A program made the translations under genes and the position numbers. This document shows, one piece after another, positions 9,897-21,344 of a stretch of 64,000 nt of DNA. Positions within the stretch are counted from its first letter, which is position 1, and the number at the start of each line of letters is the position of its first letter. The stretch is from Piezodorus guildinii (lineage: Eukaryota; Arthropoda; Insecta; Hemiptera; Pentatomidae): assembly GCA_023052935.1 (NCBI GenBank), contig CM041298.1, positions 124,001-188,000 on the forward strand, read 5' to 3'. The notes under the pieces were generated by a model. It was not told the origin of the DNA. It was given only the letters and a program-made list of their open reading frames with translations, and did no database searches.

Positions 9897-11019
9897 GTGT
9901 TTGTTTATTTATTTAACGTCACTTTATGCTACTTTGGCTAATCGGACGATGTTACAGTGGGAGTCTTAAATTTTGCTTATCCAGGTTTTATTAGGATAGG
10001 GATCTTTAACGAGTGCCTGACATTGCACAGGCTCGACCACCTTTTAACGTCCCCTCTGAAGGACGGCATAACTAAGAATATATATATAGAATATATTTTT
10101 ATTTTTGAAAGACAAAGTCTTGTACAAATTCACAACATAAAATACAATTACAAAAGAAATATAACCTGAGTCTTGTGCTCTTTACCCAAAACTATAAACA
10201 AAAGATAAAACATGTACTCCTTGACAAAATAGTAAACAAAAATAAAACGAACTGGATAATACAAAATTTTTTTTTAACATAATATTGATTACTACACAAT
10301 ATTAAACTTAAAATAGTGAGACATCTAAAATAAACGGAAGCGTAGTAAAAGTACAGTGATTAAATGGTTTCGAAAACTATTTACGTAATATTGTTTCTAT
10401 GGAACTAATAGAATCATATTTATTACATATGTTTAAGATATAAATATAAAGACTGTTCAGTCTGGCTTCACTATTTATGTTCAAGATATTTTTAATTTTT
10501 TGTAGGTCACAGGATATGGATTCAGATGGTTTTATGATATATTGTCTATTGTCTTTAAAGGTTGGGCAATGTAGGAGGATATGGTACAGACTATTGTTGA
10601 AATAATCATTGCAAAATATACAAAGTTCGTTTGCCTTAATAATAATTGTTTTGTTTCCATGGTGGAGTTTGATGATCTCTGGGTTTCCTACCCTTAGTCG
10701 GCTGATACATCTTATTTTCTTAAAATTTAGCCTATATGTTAAGTACTCTTCTGGTTTATGTAGGTTGTAACTGCTGAGTAATCGGTATATCGGGTTACTA
10801 TTTGAGTTCATTGCTCTATTAATATCAGTTGAATAGTTATTGTTTATGATTGTTTCGATAATATCGGCTTTGTGATTCAAAATATCGTTTTCCAGGAAGG
10901 ACGGCATAACTAAGGATTTTTTACTTCCATTAAAAAATCCTAGGACCACCTTCGGGTTTGAGCCCGTGACTTTTGGGATAGGAGACTGTTATGCTAACCA
11001 CCCAGCTACAAGTGATCCC
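9897..11019 (-). mobile_element. SINE-B, split by a LINE insertion
   Basis: The 3' part lies at 9897-10076 and the tRNA-like head at 10896-11019, on the minus strand. The two parts are continuous when the LINE at 10077-10895 and one copy of its 19-bp target duplication are removed. Confidence 0.88.
10077..10895 (-). mobile_element. 5'-truncated LINE carrying the end of an RT ORF
   Basis: It is flanked by a 19-bp target duplication (10058-10076 and 10896-10914, GAAGGACGGCATAACTAAG). A minus-strand frame runs to a stop at 10377; its first codons (above 10895) are SINE sequence. The LINE part ends with a zinc-binding pattern C-x2-C-x8-H-x4-C (CIFCNDY...HILLHC) typical of the C-terminus of many non-LTR polymerases. 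The AT-rich tail at 10077-10110 is the 3' end. The frame is open within the fragment, which suggests moderate age. Confidence 0.85.
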
Positions 11020-11541
11020 ATTAATAAAATTATTTCTTGTTATTTACGATATTGACAAACCTTTCTTATACCTAAATAACAAATTCGTTTGTTAATACGA
11101 ATAATAATAAAATAGCTAGCTATATTTGATTAGGGTATTCATAGAAACTATTCGTGAGTTATTGATGTAAACCATAGGTCGTATCAAACTTTTGATCGGC
11201 AGTGTACTTCATACATTTCATAGCTATCTCGAAGTAAAAAACTCGATAACCATAAGAACAGACCTGCCTAATCGTACAGGAATATACAGACACCCTTAAG
11301 GCAGAGAGGTGGAATGCGAAAATCCCCTACTTAAGATTAATGCACCGCGGACAGAGCCAGCAGCCAGCTTTGATCCTAAACTCCGAGAGTGAGGAGCCAA
11401 CTCGCCTTATCTCCCTTCCTCTTCATTTCTCCCCCAACCTTCAACCTTCTCATAAATCTCGTCCTACTTTCTGCCAAAGATCTTCTCATTTCTCTGTCTT
11501 CTTCTTCTGATTCCCTTTTCTTCACGAGCGATTTCTTATTC
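11020..11541. other. Unassigned stretch with old repeat and C+T-rich block
   Basis: Near 11165-11195 is the inverse of the motif seen near 1850. From 11380 to 11540 the plus strand is strongly rich in C and T. No coding or structural feature is supported. Confidence 0.4.
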
Positions 11542-11566
11542 TAACCTATTTTACTTTCACTTGCCT

Positions 11567-12591
11567 CAGGGGATACCTAAAAAGTTAGTAAACCTAGTAG
11601 AGATGTGTTTGTCGGAAACATTCCATAAAGTTAGAATCAGTCATAATCACTCCGAGAGATTTGAGGTGCGATCGGGTTTGAAACAGGGTGACTCCCTTTC
11701 ACCTGTGTTATTTAATATAGCTTTAGAATATGTCATAGAAAAGGTGATGTGTACCGAGAAAGGCTTAAATATGGGTGACAAGATTCCGGTTTTGGGGTAT
11801 GCCGATGATTTGGTACTGCTAGGTGAAGACACGGAAACTATACAACTAAATACAAGTGTGTTAATAAAAACCGGTAAATAAATAGGTCTCGAATTAAATA
11901 CCGATAAGACGAAATATATGATAAGTTGCAGAAATGGTTGCGATCTTGATGATATTAATATTTCAGGTCATACTTTTGAACACGTAGAGAAATTCAAGTA
12001 TTTAGGTTCAATGATAACAAGAAAAAATGAAATCCAGGAAGAAATAAAGTCCCGGTTAAAGGTGGGAAATGCGTGTTATTATTCAGTGGCTAATTTACTT
12101 ATCTCACGGCTTCTGTCTAAAAACTTAAAGGTTAGAATTTATAAAACAATTATTCTTCCGACGGTTCTTTACGGATGCGAAACGTGGCCGCTTACTTTGA
12201 AGTATGAACAACGGCTTAAGGTTTTCGAGAATAAGGTACTGCGTAAAATATTTGGTCCGAAGAGAGATGAGTCCACTGGGGAGTTTAGAAGGTTGCACAA
12301 CGCGGAATGGCGGAGTTTGTACCCTGTGAATATAATTGAGTTGATAGCATCGCGGAGACTCAAAAGTTGTTGGGCTTAGTGAGAAACGGATTCCGAGAAA
12401 GTTGGTATTCGCTGAACCGACTGGTAGGCGTCCGAAACGTAGGCCGAAGCGTCGATGGGAGGATTGGATTAAGGCTGATCTCGGGGGCTTGGGCTTGACC
12501 GGTGAACATTGGACGAGTCTGTGCAGGCGAAGTTTGGTGGTATCGGCATCGAACCTTCCGGTTCGGTAAGCCTATTATTATTATATTATTA
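11567..12591 (+). pseudogene. LINE fragment with reverse transcriptase remnant
   Basis: The RT shows the fingers/palm block GLKQGDSLSPVLFNIALE and the catalytic box YADDLVLLGED (near 11800-11832), then a stop at 11879-11881, and continues from 11918 through FKYLGSMI, LYGCETWPLT and a truncated C-terminus near 12379. It ends in a TTATTA-type simple tail, as in RTE-like LINEs. A 25-bp direct repeat with one mismatch flanks it (11542-11566 and 12592-12616), marking insertion at the edge of repeat D. The in-frame stop shows it is dead. Confidence 0.85.
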
Positions 12592-13478
12592 TAACTTATT
12601 TTACTTTCACTTGCCTATATATGGAATATATAGTGAGGGAAAGTATTGCGATCGTGAAAATTTTCGAATTCCAGTTTTTGACGGAAATACACGTTTTAGG
12701 GTACCCTGAGTCCAAACAACCAAGTCCCACAAAAAAGTCTGTGTGTGATAACTCCCGGGCAAAAACGAAAAGTCCTATGAAACTGAAATTTCATATTTAA
12801 TACAACTATACGCCCGAAATGTTACAGAATCTTTTTCATTAAAATCAGCTGACCAGAAGATGTACTTTATACCATGCATTTTGCACCTTTTTACGATTTT
12901 CTCAAAAACCACTCAAACGATTTCGATTAAACTCGCTATATCGATGTAAAATGTAATGGTCTTTAATAACATGTAAGTTTAATTCTGATTTAAACAGTCT
13001 GACAGGGGTTAAATGCCGATATTTTACATTTTTTTTCCTCTAAAGTGCCTTTAATTTTGTATATTCTATTAAAATAGCCATATCATTTTATAACCGTTGA
13101 TAAAAAACATGTAAATATATAAGTTGAACGAATTCGATATCCAACTAAAGGAGAAAACTGAAAACATAAGTTTTTTTTTATGTAATGTTTCACCACTTGG
13201 CCACTGGATAACGCTGTTATCGCCGGACGCTCCGGTCGTTTCATTCTGATTGAAATAATCCGACAGGGCTTAAATCCCGATATTTCAAAATTTCCTCCCA
13301 CAAAGTACCTTTAATTTAGTAGTTTTTATGAAATTCGACATATCATCTGATTATTAAATCTAAATAACAGGTAAATATACAAGTTGATCGAATTCGATAA
13401 CTAACAAACAGTTAACTGCAAAAATATTTTTTGATGTAATTTTTTGTTTTTGAACTTAAGAACAGTAATATAAATGTA
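12592..13478 (-). repeat. Repeat D, truncated by a mariner
   Basis: On the plus strand this reads from the palindromic end (TATATATGGAATATATAG) inward and is broken at 13479 by the mariner at a TA. It is similar over hundreds of bases to 42083-42279 plus 47885-48580 and, inverted, to 26009-26920. At about 12783-12798 it contains the uninterrupted sequence that is the insertion site of the large LINE in the 42-kb copy. Confidence 0.8.
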
Positions 13479-14404
13479 TTGAGTTGTTTCACATGAAATG
13501 TCCGTTTTTATAGTTTCTGAAATACATAAAGGATTTTGCAGGTCTCTGTTGTTTTCTTCCGAATGTTTACATATTTAAAGTAAACAGTTACTAATTCTCT
13601 ATCTTTGTATTATAAACATTAGCTTCCCAATCAATTACCCACTTTTTAGTATACCTCCAAATATGAACATGGAAACATGCGATTTTCGAGTAATATTTTT
13701 GTACGAGTTCAAACTCGGCCATTCAGCAGCTGAGGCCGCTAAAAATATTTGCAAGGCGTTTGGAGAAGGGATTGTTAATGAACGGACCATTCGCCGTTGG
13801 TTTGCTAAGTTTTCAGCCTGGGATACCGACTTGGAAAATTTGCTCCGAGGAAGACCTCCGTCCGTAATAGACAACGATGTCCTCAAACATACAGTAGAAG
13901 GAAACTCCTACCAAACTGTTAAAGGACTCTCAGCACAAATAAATGCAAGTGCATCTACCGTTTCCAGACATTTAAAGTGTATTGGGAAAGTTAAAAAGCT
14001 CGATACATGGGTACCTCATGATCTCACTGAGCGGCAGCAAGACCCCATGTTTTAAAACATACCGTGAAAAAAATTGAAAGAACTGGGCTACGAAGTTCTT
14101 CCGTAACCACCCTATTCTCCCGACTTGTCTCCAACAGATTACCACTTCTTCAGGAATTTAGACGACTTCGTCAAAGGAAAACTTTTTGAAAACGATGATC
14201 AAGTGAAAAGTGCGTTTTCAGATTTTGTTTCACTTCAAAGCTCATAGTTTTTCAGTTCGGGGATAAAAAAGTTGGTGTCACGTTGGGAAAAATGTGTAGA
14301 AAAAGAAGGTAAATACTTCCAATAAAATTATCTTGTTTCCATATCGTTTTTTTTAATAAAAATCCTTTACCTTGAAAACGGACATTTCATGTGACCCAAC
14401 CCAA
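13479..14404 (+). mobile_element. Internally deleted mariner element, copy 2
   Basis: Inverted repeats of about 30 bp and flanking TA (13477-13478 and 14405-14406) bound a 926-bp element. The N-terminal transposase half is open (13663-14055): paired helix-turn-helix DNA-binding domain with FGEGIVNERTIRRWFAKF, RGRPPSV and STVSRHLKCIGKV. After WVPHDLTERQQ the sequence jumps to the DNA-pairing C-terminal half (LGYEV, YSPDLSPTDYHFFRNL equivalents near 14080-14165) in another frame. The first two catalytic Asp residues lie in the missing part, so no active transposase can be made. Three other copies share the same junction. Confidence 0.92.
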
Positions 14405-14505
14405 TAGTTATGTTTAATCTCACTTTAAAAAGTTATATTTTACTTCACCAATTGGTACAAAATTCTAAAAATGCTTAAATGTAATATTATTTTATATTGT
14501 TTCAG

Positions 14506-15383
14506 GTTATGGAAACCGAGTTCCTCAAACCAACGAAGGGAAAGTGGCAGTTATCCTCTACGGATTCCTGGGATGTTCCGGAGGAATATTGTTCTTCAAC
14601 CTCTTCCTGGAGAGGATCATCAGCCTCCTCGCCTACATCCTGGGCTACCTCCACCTCAGGAAGCTGGAGAAGGAAGGCAGGGACCTCCGGGACGAAGACC
14701 CTCTGGAAGATTGGAAACCGAACGTGTATTTGGTCTTTCTGTGTCTTGTCGTAGCCTCTCTCATAATCGGCATCTCGGCTTCTGTCACTTTTTCATATCT
14801 CGAAGGATGGAGTTTCTTGGAATCTATATATTTCTGCTTCGTGTCTTTTTCCACCATCGGTTTTGGAGACTACGTGACCACTCAACAGATTTCCTACCCG
14901 AACCTACCAGTTTACAGATTTGTCAACTTCGTCTTCATCGCGATGGGTTGCTGTTGCATTTATTCTCTGTTCAACGTGACCTCTATAGTCATCAAGGAGG
15001 GCCTGAACTGGATTCTGATCAGACTCGACTGCCACGGCTGTGGTAGAGCGTCCGACAAAGCGACCAGGATGCTGCGAAGACACTCTTTGAAAATACAACA
15101 GAGGGCGAGGAGAAGATCCAGTTTCTCCCTGCCGAAGAACTTCAGGAAGCGTTCGGATTCCGGAGTGAGCAACACGGACTCCAACGGAAGGCGGTTGTCG
15201 GGAGAGATCTCGATGAAGGAACTCCTCTACGGGAACAAGGTGTCCTTGGCAGTGATGCAGAAGCAGCTCTACGAAGCGGCCATGATCCAGAAAGGATACT
15301 ACACGCAGGAAGAAGAGAAGGATAGGTTCTCTCCTGGGATGGTCGGACCGCTGGCCATCATATCCAACAAGTTGGAGAAGTGA
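14506..15383 (+). CDS. Two-pore potassium channel, THIK (KCNK12/13) type, last coding exon
   Basis: Two-pore-domain potassium channels set resting membrane potential at the plasma membrane. The exon follows an acceptor (TTGTTTCAG) and begins with two bases completing a Gly codon, then Tyr-Gly: the intron splits the first selectivity filter G-Y-G after one base of its first Gly. Then come M2 (YGFLGCSGGILFFNLFLERI), a charged linker, M3 (YLVFLCLVVASLIIGISASV), pore 2 with filter TIGFGD, and M4 (NFVFIAMGCCCIYSLFNV). The cytoplasmic tail has a basic Ser-rich block (RRRSSFS) that could be phosphorylated. The FFNLFLERI and YRFxNFVFI segments closely match the THIK subfamily. TGA at 15381-15383; a possible AATAAA lies at 15603. 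M1 and the first pore helix must be on earlier exons; none was found from 1 to 14505, where mobile DNA dominates. Confidence 0.92.
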
Positions 15384-16092
15384 GAAGAGGGTACCAACCC
15401 TTCCTTATTTTTCTGTGGCTGCCAGCCGGTCGATTGTCTACGAGTCGCTCATTGACTTCAATCTGAAGAAGTTCGATCATCTGTCGTATGAGATTAAGTA
15501 GATGTAGATGTTAAAGCTGTTTTAAATATTAATACAAAAATACTTCAAGATCCTTTGGTTCAACATAATTTCATTTTAAAAGTCATTCACTAAGTTCAAG
15601 AAAATAAATTAGATAAATTAAGGGAACAGAAATGCAGTGAAGAATATTTTCAAAGATAAAGAAAGATGGTGTAAAAAAATATCACTTTTTGTATTCATAT
15701 AACTCTAATTAATGAACTCATGAAACTAAAAAATCCCGCTAATTCTATTTGTTTTCTTAGACCTAATAATACCAATGATAATTACAAGAATGGACTACAG
15801 CCAGAAGTGAGCCCTTTCGCAGATAAACTTCATTTTGAAAATCATTTTAAAACTTTTAAGAACTCCTCAATTCCTTAAAATGTATGCAAGTTACAGAAAA
15901 AGGAATAATTCAGTAACGAAAACGAAAAATTAAGAATTTTAAATTAAGGGGATAAGGAAAAAAAAAAAAAACAAGAATTTACTTATTGAAGATGCATTGA
16001 CTATTTATTTTTAAATAATTAACATCAATTTAAGGTAATTTAAATAAATTGTAGCAACATTTTCTTTGATAAAATAACTATATTATTATTAT
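15384..16092. other. K2P 3' UTR and AT-rich intergenic DNA
   Basis: The first 200 bases are probably 3' UTR. The rest, up to about 16092, is AT-rich with a poly-A run near 15960 and no further feature. Confidence 0.4.
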
Positions 16093-16544
16093 TGTCGGAT
16101 TTAAACCTCCTCCGGGATTATTATATGTATCTATTGTGCACATAATATTTTGCAATACTAATGCTACCCGGGTCAGGGTCTCTGTTTCCATACAGGAAAG
16201 GCGAGCAAGCACGCTCCAGAAGGCATTAGCCCCACCATTTACAGAATTTACTTCTGTGGGGCTCCCCTTGAGTTTCCTTCTTCCTCGTCAAACAGCCGCC
16301 CTGAACGGATCTGCACCCCGAGCAAGACACAGCAGGCGCTGTATCCAGAACAGGAAGAAACCGGAGCGAGGACCGAAGCCTTCCAGGAGGAGGAGGACAA
16401 CCACGCTGTAAATATTAACAGTGACCTGGCCCTTTAATTATATTTGTTAAATAATAAATAACTTAAAACGAGCTCAAGCATTTTTTCATTCAAAGCACAA
16501 TAAAGGGTTCCCAGTGGTAAAACACCGGGTCCCTAAATTGTACA
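16093..16544. repeat. Probable solo LTR
   Basis: A 452-bp block starts TGTCGGATTT and ends AAATTGTACA (TGT...ACA, as in LTRs), flanked on both sides by ATTAT (16088-16092 and 16545-16549), a 5-bp target duplication. It is distinctly more GC-rich than its surroundings and contains AATAAA motifs in its right third. No coding region or second LTR is visible, so it would be the recombination product of a Copia, Bel/Pao or gypsy element. The flanks are simple TTA-rich sequence, so the duplication could be chance. Confidence 0.5.
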
Positions 16545-17498
16545 ATTATTATATTATAACTTAGTTTAGTTCTCACTATAATGCCAACTTTTTGGAGATT
16601 TATATCATCTTCAAGTCATTGTATAATACTTCAAAATTCTATATACATTTATCATAATTATAATTATATCATTATCTCTCCTACCAATTGGTCTACTACA
16701 AACTTATTTCAACAACATTTTCATTGTCAGAACTATTTTAGTTATACATTGTCTGACAAAATAATTATAATTACAATTACGATAATTGTAACAATATTAA
16801 CGGATTTATACAATGAATTTATCCTTAAATTCCATTTGAAGATGGAATTAATCCCTAAAATATTGTCATTACAGTAAGAACTAATTAAAGTTTTAATAAA
16901 AGATATCGCTTAACTTATATATAATATTTCTCATGACAAAAAAAAAAATTATTATATATTGAAAAAAAAACTTTAAGATGAGGCCTGAAGTTCTAAGAAT
17001 ACTATCTACCAGAACAATCTATAGGTTAAAATCTAAAACTGTTCCCTTAATTTTTATCTTTATATTTGATCAAATATCTCATAAATCATATTGATCTATT
17101 ATTGCAAAGAAATCTAATGTAGGTTGTAAATAACAAGTTATACATTACAATTTTATTTTATTTTCAAAGTCAATAATAAAAAATAAAAAAAAAAAAAATA
17201 TGCGATACATTTTAATATAAAGTATTATATGTCTATGTAGATAATGTATATGTATGAAAAATGTTTGGTTTTAATGACTTTAATAATTACAATGAATTGC
17301 GACACTTATTTCATACATACACTAACTCAAAAAACTTTCCGTACAGCATTCCATTATTTTGCATAGCAATGTATTTTCAACTTAATGATTTCATAATGTA
17401 CAAATTATTATTACTAATATTAGATAAAAAAGTATATTTATTTATTATCATTTCATTATTAATATAAAACAAGGCAGAATGTCAATTTTTAATAATTA
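16545..17498. other. AT-rich intergenic DNA
   Basis: It contains several poly-A runs and a possible extra Tc1-like end at about 17326-17347 (ACTCAAAAAACTTTCCGTACA). No gene is supported. Confidence 0.4.
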
Positions 17499-18525
17499 GT
17501 CAAAAAAGTTTCCATACACTTTCAATATTAATCCTATTTATTGTACTATGACCGTCTTTCCAGTGTTATATGTATAAATCATATCTATATAATCAAATCT
17601 TAGTTCAGTATTATATTTACTTGGGTCTGGGAAACTGAAGTTCCTTAAAATAATTGTGGGGAAGACACGGAGAGACTGTGTGTCCCTGTGAAAGGGTTAG
17701 GGAAGAGCTTAATGTATACTCTGTTCTGGAAGTCCTGGACTAGAGGCAACTGGGACAGTACGGGCATGTCTGCCGAATGGACCACCATGGGAACCCAATT
17801 AAAACAATGGAGGTAAGGCCCTTAGGAAGAAGACCTAGAGGACGCCCAAGGGCCTCCTATATCACATGGAGTGAATAGGGATCCATAGAGGTAAAGCTCT
17901 GAGCGAGATTAGAAACTTTGCCTGGAACAGAGACGGATGGAATCAATGGCTGGGAGCTCGCCCACGCTGAAAGGCAAATGGGTCGAAGGGAAAGAAGAAG
18001 GATCTGGAAAACTGATTTATTTTGAATATGCGTGTTTCTCGTGATTTGAGAGAGCTTATGGTTCACAGGGCTTATCTCAAAGAAAAATTGAATAAGTCAC
18101 ATGCTACTGTGTAGTATGTACTAAAAAGACATAAAGAGTTAAAATCTCAGAAGAATAGACCACTTGCTGGAAAACAGGAGGCCGGAGAGCCATCCTAGCT
18201 GAAATACAAATCCTTACTACCGACACCTCAATGGTGATCATAATAAATAGATTCTATGGGATTGAAAGCAATCCAGAGAAACAGCGAAAAATATTCTAAG
18301 AAGCGAAGGAGTCGCAAGAAGAAAGCTCTTCGTCAGTAAGAAAGCAGATGCAATTTGCTATGGAGTTTATAAATAAACCCAAACATTTCTGAGAAAGGGT
18401 CATATTCTCTGATGAATTCAGATTTAATATTTTTGGGCCAGACGGAAGGTCAAAAGTTGCAAATTTTACAATGCCTTTGTTTGAATTTATCCAATCCTAC
18501 TTGGGTGTACGGAAACTTTTTTGAG
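17499..18525 (+). pseudogene. Decayed Tc1-like element with an inserted RT tail
   Basis: Inverted ends CAAAAAAGTTTCCATACAC (left) and GTGTACGGAAACTTTTTTG (right) bound the region. Near 18400-18450 the plus strand still encodes the first catalytic block of a Tc1 transposase (IFSDEFRFNIFGPDGR); stops and shifts break the rest. Between about 17640 and 18010 lies a LINE polymerase tail fragment (GHVCRMD, then GRRPRGRPRASY), a later insertion or a chimera. Confidence 0.65.
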
Positions 18526-19930
18526 TAAGAGTACATACATTTTTATTTGATACATTTTTTATGAAATTGATATTTTGAAATATTTGTATTATAATAGTTT
18601 AATTTTATCAAAATTAGTCATCTTGATTTATTTTATGTTTTTAATTCTATAGTAGATAATTTAGTAAGAATAAAACAGCAGATAGATCGTAAAGATTTTT
18701 TTTTTAATTTCAAATATGTTTTATTTTTTATTTTTTTATTATACATTTAAGACACTAATACTTAAGAAGTACTATACCATTTTATGAAATTTTACAGAAA
18801 AAGCAAAATCTAATTTTATTATTATTAAACTAATTTTTTAATATATACTTTTTGTTTTGCTATAATAATACCTTTATTTATATGTTTTAGAAGGAAAAGT
18901 TAAGTATAATTAGGGATGAAATAAAATGTGTACTAAGTACTTTTTAAAATATTGAAATTTTAAAATTCATTTTTAAAAAGTGTTTGTATTCTTTTCATGA
19001 GAGATTTCATCGGATGAATGCTTTCAATAAAACTAATACCATGTATTGATACAAATATACCAAAATATCAATTTAGTGAAAATTGCCCTTTAATATCATA
19101 AAATCAGTATCACAAATATGTTTATTATTTTATAATTATTTTTCACGTATTTATTTTAAAGTGAATAATTTTACCCATTTTGTTGTTCATATTTTGATTT
19201 TTCACCATAATAATCTACACCATTAAAATATATTACTAAATTAAAATAGCAATAGACAAAATATATATATATCTTTATTAAATCTAGCCAAGGGAGGAGT
19301 AAAATTATATTAGAACTCTATTGATAAAGAATATTTTTAAAATATGTGAATAGATTATGTGTGCAAAATAAAGTCAAATGCGGGCTGTGAGAATATTAGT
19401 CTTTTTTTTTCACTTTGTTAAATGAATTCTGTTAACTAATATTATGTATATATTTTTATTTATATTAAACAAGTTTTAAAATTTTATTTTTTTAGATATT
19501 ATATTATATGAATAATAAATGTTTAAATTTACAATTTTTCTAAATTATTATCACTGTTGTTGCATATAGCACTTGTTTTCTGTTAGCACTCATTATATAT
19601 TTTAAGATACATTTATTTATTTATTAAATTATGTTAATATTATGATATAAATAGAAAATTCAAATCATGTAGCCTTGAGTCTAAAATAACAGCTGATTTC
19701 ACCAATCTACTAAACAGAAAAAATAAATAAAAACATCTGTTTAAGTCTTAATGTTATATTTTTCCAGCTGTTTTTATAATACCTCATTTTCTCTCTGTAT
19801 GTTTGTTGATGTATAGGAGTAATATAGTCTGTATAATTGGATGTGAAGGTTTTTTTGTTTTTTTTTTCTTGCCACGGTTAAGACAAGCAAGTGAAAGTTG
19901 AATGTGTACTTTCGATAGTTGCAGGAGAGG
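18526..19930. other. AT-rich DNA without recognised feature
   Basis: 1.4 kb of highly AT-rich sequence. I see no open frame with motif content, no tRNA-like boxes and no long repeats. Confidence 0.4.
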
Positions 19931-20485
19931 GGGTCGTTATTTTGTAATGATGAAATGAAATGAAAAAAGTCTTTATTATCCTGGGACTAATGTCCCTTAA
20001 GAATAAAAATAAAATATAGGTTCGATGACCGGAACAGTGTGGTTTATTTGAAACACCAAAAGCTAAAACTAAAATAATAAATTTTGGTTATAAACTATGA
20101 AACTAAAATAAATAAACATAATTAGATAGTTCATTGGAGATAATTAAAATTATATAAAAACAGAAAAAATTGGTATTTCTAGCAAATGCACTTTGAGGTT
20201 ACTGTCTATTTGATTAGGAAAGGAAAAGGTGGTTAAAAAGGAGCTATTTAAAAGAAGGAAGCGGTTCTTGGATGACGGATCTCAGAAAGGATTGAATTCC
20301 AAAGAGAGAGAGCTTTGACAAAAAAGAATTTGTCAAAGGCAGCAGTATGGTGAGGAAGAGGGTAGAGGTCAGAAAGACGGGATCTGGTGGAATGGGACTG
20401 AATTGATGATTTAAATTGAAGGGATTGGAAGATATAGCTGGGACGATGAGTTCTGATAACCTGATAGAGGATGATGATTGTTTTT
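19931..20485 (-). repeat. LINE tail remnant
   Basis: It starts with a block related to 59205-59230 (TTTATTATCCTGGGACTAATGTCCCT). The downstream text (ATTGAATTCCAAAGAGAGAG) parallels 59630-59650 in reverse-coding sense. It is probably the 3' end of a non-LTR element on the minus strand; no intact frame remains. Confidence 0.5.
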
Positions 20486-20530
20486 AATAAAGCTAAATAA
20501 TAACATCATAGACTTCTATTAATATATATT

Positions 20531-20800
20531 TGTAGTGGTGTGGTCAAGTGGATAGAGCACTAGACTAATGTTCTCCAGTCATAGGTTCAAACCTGAGGCA
20601 GGTAAGTGACCCTAGAGTAGGTAGTCTCTCTGGGGGCACACAGCCTCTATAAAGTGGGTACCAAAAAATTGAGAATAAAATATGGTGGCTGAGTGTGATC
20701 TCAGCCAAGGCACATACTGGCACGCTCATTAGCCTAGAAACAGTTTGAATCTCTATATGTACTGAACCCAAGACATTCAGGTTGTAGAGTAACTGGTTGT
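20531..20800 (+). mobile_element. SINE-A copy
   Basis: It has an A box (TGGTCAAGTGGATAG), a B box degraded to AGGTTCAAACCTG, and the family body with CAGCCTCTATAAAGTGGG and TGAGTGTGATCTCAGCC, ending near the GGTTGTAG motif. Confidence 0.8.
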
Positions 20801-20984
20801 AAAATCTTTGAATATAGTATTTAATAAAATCTTAAAATACTAAACGGTATAATTCAATTCAAACCTAGATTTGCTATATACACCTTATAAAAGCATATTT
20901 TTCAAATATAAAAATGCAATTTTTAGAAATTAAATAAGCCCATAATTGGCTCAAGCAGCCCATCAGGAAATAAAATATAAAAAA

Positions 20985-21213
20985 AAACATGTACCACTAC
21001 AACCCATGAGATCACACTCAGCCGCCAGATTTTTTCCCCAATTTGGGTACCCACTTTATAGAGGCTGGGTCTGCCCCAGGAGGGTCTCCAAACCCTAGGG
21101 TCGCACCCCGACTGAAATAACAGAATAAATAATATTCCGCCACAGCCGGGATTCAAACCCAGGACCCAGAACACAGTAGACTGGTGCTCTATCCACTATA
21201 CCACGCCGCTCCC
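20985..21213 (-). mobile_element. SINE-A copy, head-to-tail opposite to the previous one
   Basis: Read on the minus strand: GGGAGCGGCGTGGTATAGTGG head, B box GGGTTTGAATCCC, body with CCCAGCCTCTATAAAGTGGG. It lacks part of the tail. It is about 185 bases from the plus-strand copy at 20531 and forms an inverted pair with it. Confidence 0.82.
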
Positions 21214-21344
21214 TAACATATAAAAACAAAAGTGAAACATTATTTATAGCAAAAGACTTATTATTTTTTTAATAATATGATTGAAATCACAATCTTATTA
21301 ACATTAATACATCTAGCAAATTGGGGGGAAATATAAAACAAAGT

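Noticed and set aside
10377..10949. A 190-residue protein starting at 10949
   Set aside because: The first codons come from the SINE-B head and target duplication; only the part below 10896 is LINE polymerase.
16136..16411. 91-codon Arg/Ser-rich protein
   Set aside because: Lies wholly inside a block with LTR-type ends and is explained by the local GC content.
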